64,000 nucleotides of DNA from UBA11475 sp902486425 (lineage in GTDB: Bacteria > Bacillota > Clostridia > Christensenellales > Borkfalkiaceae): the NCBI GenBank assembly GCA_902486425.1, contig CABTOK010000001.1, forward strand, positions 110,064 through 174,063, in the 5' to 3' direction. Each line of letters opens with the position of its first letter. The stretch's first letter is position 1. This document shows positions 59,091 through 64,000 of the stretch, piece after piece. The translations under genes were made by a program, and so were the position numbers. Below the pieces are notes generated by a model. That model was not told the DNA's origin. It worked only from the letters and a program-made list of their open reading frames with translations, and made no database searches.

Positions 59091-60999
59091 AATTAAAACA
59101 AGAAGAAAAATGGACGAGATAACTCATAGTGTGAGAAGGAGTCAAGCCGTTTTACAATACGGTGTCGGAGCTATGATAGATTTTCCGAGCCAAGTATTGA
59201 TGACCGCAACATCCGAGCTGTGGGAAAATCCTGATATTATACATGACGAGAGATTGGAAAAATTGCTCGGTGTAAGCGAATTTATTACTCCTTCGGATTG
59301 CGGTATTCCGTTTGTCCGGTTTCCGAGATGGTATTTTTGTCCGAAATGCAGAAAATTTAAGCCGATTGAGGAATGGCAAAAAGAATATAAGGCGAAATCG
59401 GCAAGAAAAAATATGCCAGATAACGATCCGTATATGATAGGTAAACCTGTATGTTCGGAAGATCGCCAAGAATTGGTTCCCGCTCGTATTGTAACGGTTT
59501 GCAAACACGGTCATATAGACGATTTCCCGTGGATAAAATGGGTACACTGCAAAAACAGATTCGGAGAGAAAGAAGTATGTTCTCATCCGCAACTTTTATT
59601 TAAAACAGGTTCGTCTGCGACATCGGGACTTGAAGGGGTGGAAGTGGAGTGTACTAATTGCGGAGCGAAAGCTTCGTTGTTCGGGGCGTTTAACAAAGAT
59701 ACTTTCGAGGTCGAAACAAAAGACAGTAAATTCGGCACGGATTTTCATTGTACCGGAAGACATCCTTGGAAGAACGAAAAGAGTATTTGTTCCGAATATC
59801 CGCAAACAAAGCAAAGAGGCGCATCTTCGGTTTATTTCCCCAGAATTATAAGTTCTTTGGTGATTCCTCCGTATTCCGGATTATTAAACGATAAAATAGA
59901 AAAATCCGATGCTTTGAGAAAACTTTCCGACATAATCGGTGACGGTATAGACGAATTTTGTTGCGATAAAGACAAGGAAGAATTTATACTGAAAAAAATC
60001 GATAAATATATAGATGAATTTGTTAAAGAAATCTGTGAAAACAAGGAAGCGATTTTTTCTATATTAAGACGTAAGTTTTCATTATCCGAAAATACCGAAA
60101 ACAAAGACCAAGACAAAGAATTATTGTATAAATCCGAAGAATATAAGGCTTTAACGGGTGTAATTTCAGGCGAAAGTTTCGGTGAAGACGAGTTTAAACG
60201 AGAATCGGTCGATTCCGATGCGTATGGTTTAAGGGGTGTAAAATCTATAGCGCTTATTCATAAAGTAAAAGAAGTTACGGCTCTTATCGGGTTTTCGAGA
60301 ATCCAGCCTACAAACGATATGGACGAATCTTCCGAAGGGGTTCTTGTTTCCGTTAAAAGGAAAAAGACGAGTACGGTAAGAGCGGCATATCCTGCAACGA
60401 TGTCGAGAGGGGAAGGTATTTTCATAGAGTTTGATAAAGATGAACTCGAAAAGTTTTTTAATGCAGAACCTTTTAACGGCAGGGCAAAACAATTGAGTGA
60501 CAGATATAATAATTCGTTTTACGGTAAAAATCGAAAATTAAATGTAGATTCCGTATTTTTATTTTTACATACTATGTCTCACCTGTTAATTAAGGAATTG
60601 AGCTTCAGTTGCGGATATCCGACGGCATCAATCAGAGAAAGACTGTATTACGGAGAAGCTGGCGGGGAAAATATGTGTGGAGTGTTTATTTATACGACCG
60701 GAGGAGATTCGGAAGGAACACTCGGCGGATTGGTCAGACAGGGACAAATCGATTGTTTACCGAGAGTTTTTAGTCACGCAATCGAATCGGCGAAATTTTG
60801 TGCAAACGATCCTGTTTGCAGTTTTAGCGAAGGGCAAGGAATGGATGCGTTGAATTATGCGGCATGCCATACTTGTGCGTTATTGCCCGAAACCTGCTGC
60901 GAATTTTCAAATACGCTTTTGGATCGGGTAGTTGTTGTCGGAAATATGGATGATTCCGTTAAAGGCTACTATTCCGATTCTGTAAACAAAATAGAATAA
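59083..60999 (+). CDS. drmB: DrmB-like DUF1998 protein
   Basis: DrmB pairs with DrmA in DISARM; its DUF1998 domain is thought to be structural. 638 residues from the ATG at 59083, with GGGAGGG before it. A start helix with QAVLQYGVGAMIDFP, a zinc pair in WYFCPKCRKF at about 84-92, the diagnostic CKHGHIDDFPWIKWVH near 139-154, another CTNCG near 196, and a Cys-rich end (ACHTCALLPETCCEFSNTLL at about 601-620). This pattern is typical of DrmB. It overlaps the end of the helicase gene by 8 bases, hence coupled translation. Confidence 0.88.
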   Translation: MTEIKTRRKMDEITHSVRRSQAVLQYGVGAMIDFPSQVLMTATSELWENPDIIHDERLEKLLGVSEFITPSDCGIPFVRFPRWYFCPKCRKFKPIEEWQKEYKAKSARKNMPDNDPYMIGKPVCSEDRQELVPARIVTVCKHGHIDDFPWIKWVHCKNRFGEKEVCSHPQLLFKTGSSATSGLEGVEVECTNCGAKASLFGAFNKDTFEVETKDSKFGTDFHCTGRHPWKNEKSICSEYPQTKQRGASSVYFPRIISSLVIPPYSGLLNDKIEKSDALRKLSDIIGDGIDEFCCDKDKEEFILKKIDKYIDEFVKEICENKEAIFSILRRKFSLSENTENKDQDKELLYKSEEYKALTGVISGESFGEDEFKRESVDSDAYGLRGVKSIALIHKVKEVTALIGFSRIQPTNDMDESSEGVLVSVKRKKTSTVRAAYPATMSRGEGIFIEFDKDELEKFFNAEPFNGRAKQLSDRYNNSFYGKNRKLNVDSVFLFLHTMSHLLIKELSFSCGYPTASIRERLYYGEAGGENMCGVFIYTTGGDSEGTLGGLVRQGQIDCLPRVFSHAIESAKFCANDPVCSFSEGQGMDALNYAACHTCALLPETCCEFSNTLLDRVVVVGNMDDSVKGYYSDSVNKIE

Positions 61000-61046
61000 G
61001 TTGTCAATTTAATAAAACAGAAGATATTGATAAGCGAGGATAAGCG

Positions 61047-62186
61047 ATGGCGGATACTCCGAGAGCATATAAACTGAATAAAGAGAAGCGGGCGGCGGAG
61101 GAGGACGGGAAGTTTCTGTATTATTTTTATGACCGAAAAAAACTGACGGCGGTTGCGCTTCCCGAAGAGCAGTTCGATAAACTCGTGGAGATGGACAGGG
61201 AATATTATAATCTCGAACGCCGTGAACACGATCATAAAACGACGTTCAAAAAGGCTGCAAATACCAACGGCTATAAGAAAATCGATATAGAAAAGGACGA
61301 TTTCGGACAAGCCTCGGATGACGACTCGGATGACGACGATGTTTCCGGCGTGGACTTTACCTGTAAAATTCACAAGCAGTGCGATATTGATAAAAAAGTT
61401 GCCGCGCTTTCGCCTGACGACCAGATAATTTACAAAATGTATTATGTGGACGGTTTCAGACAGGCGGAAATTGCGGAAGAACTCGGTAAAACGCAAGGTT
61501 ACGTCGCAAAACGGTTGATGAAAATCGGCGACGCGTTACAGGAAAACAAAACCGACGAGGATTGCGCAAATGCTCAGTGGGAGAAGTTTCTTCGCAAATT
61601 CCGCACGGATGACGACGAAGATATTTTGTGGGATATGTTTTTATATTTGCTACCCGTTGAGGAGCAGGCGGATATAGCAAGTTGGTTTTATAGTTATCGC
61701 GAGTTTTACAAATTCGGGCTGTCGTATCTCATAATTCGTCCATTCGATAAAGTAACCGACCAAACCGAATTCGGGAACAGAATGAACGAATTGCCTTATC
61801 ATAGCCGTTATATGTACTACGAAATTTTCGACGGACAGGTAGAAGAATTGCAATGGCTGTATCTTGCGCTTTGCGAAGAGGTGGAAAGCCGTAAGAAAAC
61901 TTTTCCGCAGAAGCCCGCGGGAACAAATTTTGAGAAGATTTTTCAGAAAGCGGAAGAAATCTGCAAGCGGCTCGATGTGACGGCGGAAGAGTTTATAAAC
62001 GAGCGATTTATACCGAAAGAAGCGGAAAAGCGCGGGAAACGTTACAAAGATTACAGGCGAAAATATCAGAATATCGTTGTGGCGGACGAAAATGACGCGC
62101 GCCCGATAGAAGAACAACTTCGGGATATATTCGGAGACGGTCCGACACCGGAATTATCCAACCCGGAATTCCGCAAGAAAAAATAA
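61047..62186 (+). CDS. sigma-70 region 4-like protein of a mobile element
   Basis: 379 residues. The region LSPDDQIIYKMYYVDGFRQA with EIAEELGKTQGYVAKRLMKI (about 115-157) is a sigma-70 region 4 helix-turn-helix. The N-terminal part (YYFYDRKKLTAVALPEEQFD then REYYNLERREHDH) resembles small sigma factor-like proteins of integrative elements, followed by an Asp-rich linker. The long C-terminal part (160-379) is unassigned and contains many aromatic residues. It may regulate phage or element genes. GCGAGGA as site; 47 bases after drmB. Confidence 0.6.
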   Translation: MADTPRAYKLNKEKRAAEEDGKFLYYFYDRKKLTAVALPEEQFDKLVEMDREYYNLERREHDHKTTFKKAANTNGYKKIDIEKDDFGQASDDDSDDDDVSGVDFTCKIHKQCDIDKKVAALSPDDQIIYKMYYVDGFRQAEIAEELGKTQGYVAKRLMKIGDALQENKTDEDCANAQWEKFLRKFRTDDDEDILWDMFLYLLPVEEQADIASWFYSYREFYKFGLSYLIIRPFDKVTDQTEFGNRMNELPYHSRYMYYEIFDGQVEELQWLYLALCEEVESRKKTFPQKPAGTNFEKIFQKAEEICKRLDVTAEEFINERFIPKEAEKRGKRYKDYRRKYQNIVVADENDARPIEEQLRDIFGDGPTPELSNPEFRKKK

Positions 62187-62276
62187 TTTAAAAAATTTTT
62201 TATATTTCGGAATATTTTCGGCGTTTTTTTCGCTTGATAGGTGTAAAACTTTTTTGCAGGCAGGAGGAACATTAAA

Positions 62277-63128
62277 ATGCAAAACAAAATTAAAGTGTTT
62301 GAAAATAAGCAGGTGCGGACGTTATGGAATGCCGACGAAGAAGAATGGTATTTTTCCGTAGTGGATGTATGCAACGTTCTGGCGGATTCCTCAAGTAAAG
62401 ATCCGGGCGCATACTGGCGCAAACTGAAACAACGCTTAAAAAACGAAGGAAGTGAAGTCGTGACAAATTGTCACGGACTGAAAATGCAGGCAGCCGATGG
62501 GAAATATTACAAGACCGATTGTCTTGATACGAAAGGCGTTTTGAGGCTTGTACAGTCGATCCCGTCGCCGAAAGCGGAGCCGTTCAAAATGTGGCTCGCG
62601 CAGGTTGGAAGCGAGCGGCTTGACGAAATAGCCGATCCAGAAAAGGCGATACTTCGCGGCGCGGATTTTTACCGTGCCAAAGGGTATACGGAGGGGTGGA
62701 TCAATCAACGTTTGCAGACGATAGAAATGCGTAAAGAACTGACCGACGAGTGGAAAGAACGCGGAATAGAGCAGGAAAAAGATTACGCGATTTTAACGAA
62801 CGAAATGACAAAGGCGTGGAGCGGTTTATCCGTTAAAGAATATAAAGAACTCAAAGGGCTGAAAAAAGAAAATCTGCGCGACAATATGACGAATATCGAA
62901 CTCGTTCTGAATATGCTTGCGGAAGTTACGACGACGGCGATATCGAAACGGGAACAGCCCGATACGTTTGAAGAAAGTAAAACAATTGCCAAAAGAGGCG
63001 GAAAAGTAGCAAAAAATGCAAGAACGGACATCGAAAGTCAGTTGGGACAATCGGTAATTTCTCCGCTTAATGCAAATGATAAGCCCGCGCTTGAAGTGAA
63101 AACTGACAGCGACGGAGAAAAAGATTAA
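62277..63128 (+). CDS. BRO family phage antirepressor-like protein
   Basis: 283 residues. The N-terminal BRO-N domain is evident: VRTLWNADEEEWYFSVVDVC, then YWRKLKQRL and a DTKGVLRLVQSIPSP segment ending in KMWLAQVGSERLDEI. The C-terminal half (RGADFYRAKGYTEGWINQRL) is the type seen in stand-alone antirepressors in Firmicutes prophages and elements. Its last residues contain the KRGGKVAKNAR motif. AGGAGGA precedes the ATG. Supports a mobile origin of this end of the window. Confidence 0.8.
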   Translation: MQNKIKVFENKQVRTLWNADEEEWYFSVVDVCNVLADSSSKDPGAYWRKLKQRLKNEGSEVVTNCHGLKMQAADGKYYKTDCLDTKGVLRLVQSIPSPKAEPFKMWLAQVGSERLDEIADPEKAILRGADFYRAKGYTEGWINQRLQTIEMRKELTDEWKERGIEQEKDYAILTNEMTKAWSGLSVKEYKELKGLKKENLRDNMTNIELVLNMLAEVTTTAISKREQPDTFEESKTIAKRGGKVAKNARTDIESQLGQSVISPLNANDKPALEVKTDSDGEKD

Positions 63129-63159
63129 AACCGCTTTATAATTGGGGAGTAGAAAGAAA

Positions 63160-63669
63160 GTGGATAAGATAGAGGAATTATTAAACGCCAAGAAAAACGA
63201 TCGAGCAACACCGTTACAACTTCGGGCATTAACAGATAAGTCGTATAAAAACAAAACGACGCATAGCCAAAATAATGACGAAATAAATTTTGAATTGGCA
63301 ACATACGGCGATGCAATCTTGAAATGTGTATTGTGTAAAATCTACTTTGAAAGGGAAGATGAAGATAATTTCGGGTTCAAAGGTAAGTTAACCGAGTGGA
63401 AAAAACAATATGAAAGCGATGAGGTGTTGGTAAAATTTATTGCTCGCCACTATGATATATTAAATTTAAATTGTCTTAATTTTGATGGGGACGATACGAA
63501 AAAACCGCATGATTACGATTATCAGGGTAAAAATGCTAAAAGAAGGTATAAATACATTGCGACCGCAATGGAGGCGTGCATTGCCGCAGTTTATATTGAA
63601 AACGGCGAAAATGAAGTCATTGAAATTGTAAAACAATGGATAGAATGGATTGATGAATCTAAATCTTAA
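63160..63669 (+). CDS. divergent RNase III-fold protein
   Basis: 169 residues from GTG 63160. INFELATYGDAILKCVLCKI resembles the RNase III signature (usually ERLEFLGDAVL), and YKYIATAMEACIAAVYIENG resembles the second site (usually ADxxEAxIGAxYLDGG). The signature Glu-Asp spacing of the first motif is kept, the Asp before the last Glu is replaced by Thr, and there is no double-stranded RNA binding domain. So it is a Mini-III-like or inactive fold. A TTG at 63142 is an alternative start; GGGGAG is upstream. Confidence 0.6.
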   Translation: MDKIEELLNAKKNDRATPLQLRALTDKSYKNKTTHSQNNDEINFELATYGDAILKCVLCKIYFEREDEDNFGFKGKLTEWKKQYESDEVLVKFIARHYDILNLNCLNFDGDDTKKPHDYDYQGKNAKRRYKYIATAMEACIAAVYIENGENEVIEIVKQWIEWIDESKS

Positions 63670-63696
63670 AATTTGTTAAAATACACAATTACATAA

Positions 63697-63730
63697 AAAC
63701 GAACAGGGAGCCGGATAAAGAGTCCGACTT
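63697..63730 (+). terminator. probable terminator after the RNase III-like gene
   Basis: GGAG-C-CGGA / TCCG-A-CTTC, 8 bp with one mismatch, followed by T7. Confidence 0.5.
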
Positions 63731-63795
63731 CTTTTTTTATGTGCGATTGTCGGGAGAATTTCCGGCAATTTTTATTCTCAACAAAGGAGCGATAA

Positions 63796-63828
63796 ATGCA
63801 AAATTATAATCGGTATCGCCCGCCGTGA
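63796..63828 (+). CDS. ten-residue leader-type peptide
   Basis: MQNYNRYRPP preceded by AAGGAG at perfect spacing, overlapped at its end by a hairpin CGCCCG / CGGGCG (63817-63836). It might be a leader peptide controlling the next gene, or chance. No T run follows. Confidence 0.25.
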   Translation: MQNYNRYRPP

Positions 63829-63872
63829 ACGGGCGAGAAAATAACATAAAAATTGAAAAAACAGGAGGATAA

Positions 63873-64000
63873 ATGGAAGATAAAAGATTAAAACAATTTA
63901 CGTTTTACGATTTGTATTACGAGGCGTTGAAAGGACTTCCCGACGAGGCGGCGGGAAGAATGGCGAAAAACATCTGCAGGTTTATGTTTACAAACGAAGA
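63873..64000 (+). CDS. DUF6291-like protein of a phage replication module, partial
   Basis: Cut by the right edge after 42 codons. FTFYDLYYEALKGLPDEAAG followed by MAKNICRFMF looks like the start of small phage replication-module proteins with a YxxxxxALxxLPDE pattern. A strong AGGAGGA precedes the ATG. Confidence 0.5.
   Translation, partial: MEDKRLKQFTFYDLYYEALKGLPDEAAGRMAKNICRFMFTNE

Noticed and set aside
51797..60999. Ordinary restriction-modification system
   Set aside because: There is a methyltransferase and Vsr but no restriction endonuclease motif, while DrmA and DrmB patterns are clear.

Overview
The window looks like a chromosomal segment of a low-to-moderate GC Gram-positive anaerobe of the class Clostridia (Bacillota). 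This is inferred from the clostridial S10-spc-alpha ribosomal operon order with rpsD between rpsK and rpoA, a zinc-type S14, a T-box in front of thrS, a yqfC-yqfD-pgpH-ybeY-era-recO sporulation/housekeeping cluster, an archaeal-type prolyl-tRNA synthetase, pyruvate phosphate dikinase and a FeoA-FeoB fusion. Nothing in the sequence fixes the species. No tRNA, rRNA or CRISPR array was seen.

Layout. 1-15245: one long plus-strand ribosomal operon from a 5'-truncated rplC to rplQ, including secY, adk, map, infA and rpoA. It has two untranslated spacers with strong RNA folding potential, one between rplF and rplR and one between rpsD and rpoA, and ends at a terminator. 15347-18317: ferrous iron uptake (FeoAB fusion plus a small Cys-rich membrane protein). 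18347-26439: mixed single genes on both strands (GNAT, T-box/thrS, TetR, a C_GCAxxG_C_C protein, Mrp ATPase, NAD synthetase, a membrane protein). 26453-30795: minus-strand sugar or polyol oxidation cluster (two Gfo/Idh/MocA oxidoreductases and two TIM-barrel isomerases), divergent from an AraC regulator that may be translated from a leaderless mRNA. 31741-32731: a TerB-like gene with a decayed, recombined copy of itself fused to an ABC permease remnant. 32934-41938: transketolase, ProS, MnmE, UppP and membrane proteins. 42043-50256: yqfC-yqfD-pgpH-ybeY-era-(small ORF)-recO, then ppdK.

From about 50400 to the right edge the content changes to an accessory island. It holds an IS21 IstA-like fragment, a small XRE regulator with its own operator-like promoter, a Vsr mismatch endonuclease, and a tightly packed cassette: C5 cytosine methyltransferase, a large protein of unknown fold, a DrmA-like helicase and a DrmB/DUF1998 protein. 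I read this as a class 2 DISARM anti-phage system (drmMII-drmE-drmA-drmB) with Vsr in front and no drmC phospholipase D gene visible. The helicase gene carries one in-frame TAA between Walker A and the DEAD-like box, so the locus is either newly inactivated, a mixed population, or read through. Phage or integrative-element style genes follow (a sigma-70 region 4-like protein, a BRO antirepressor, a divergent RNase III-fold protein, and the start of a DUF6291-like replication-module protein), so the island probably continues past the window.

The best candidates for undescribed biology are the two structured spacers in the ribosomal operon, the Vsr-containing and drmC-less DISARM cassette with its interrupted helicase, the BRO-adjacent RNase III-like protein, and a degenerate intergenic repeat family found downstream of housekeeping genes.
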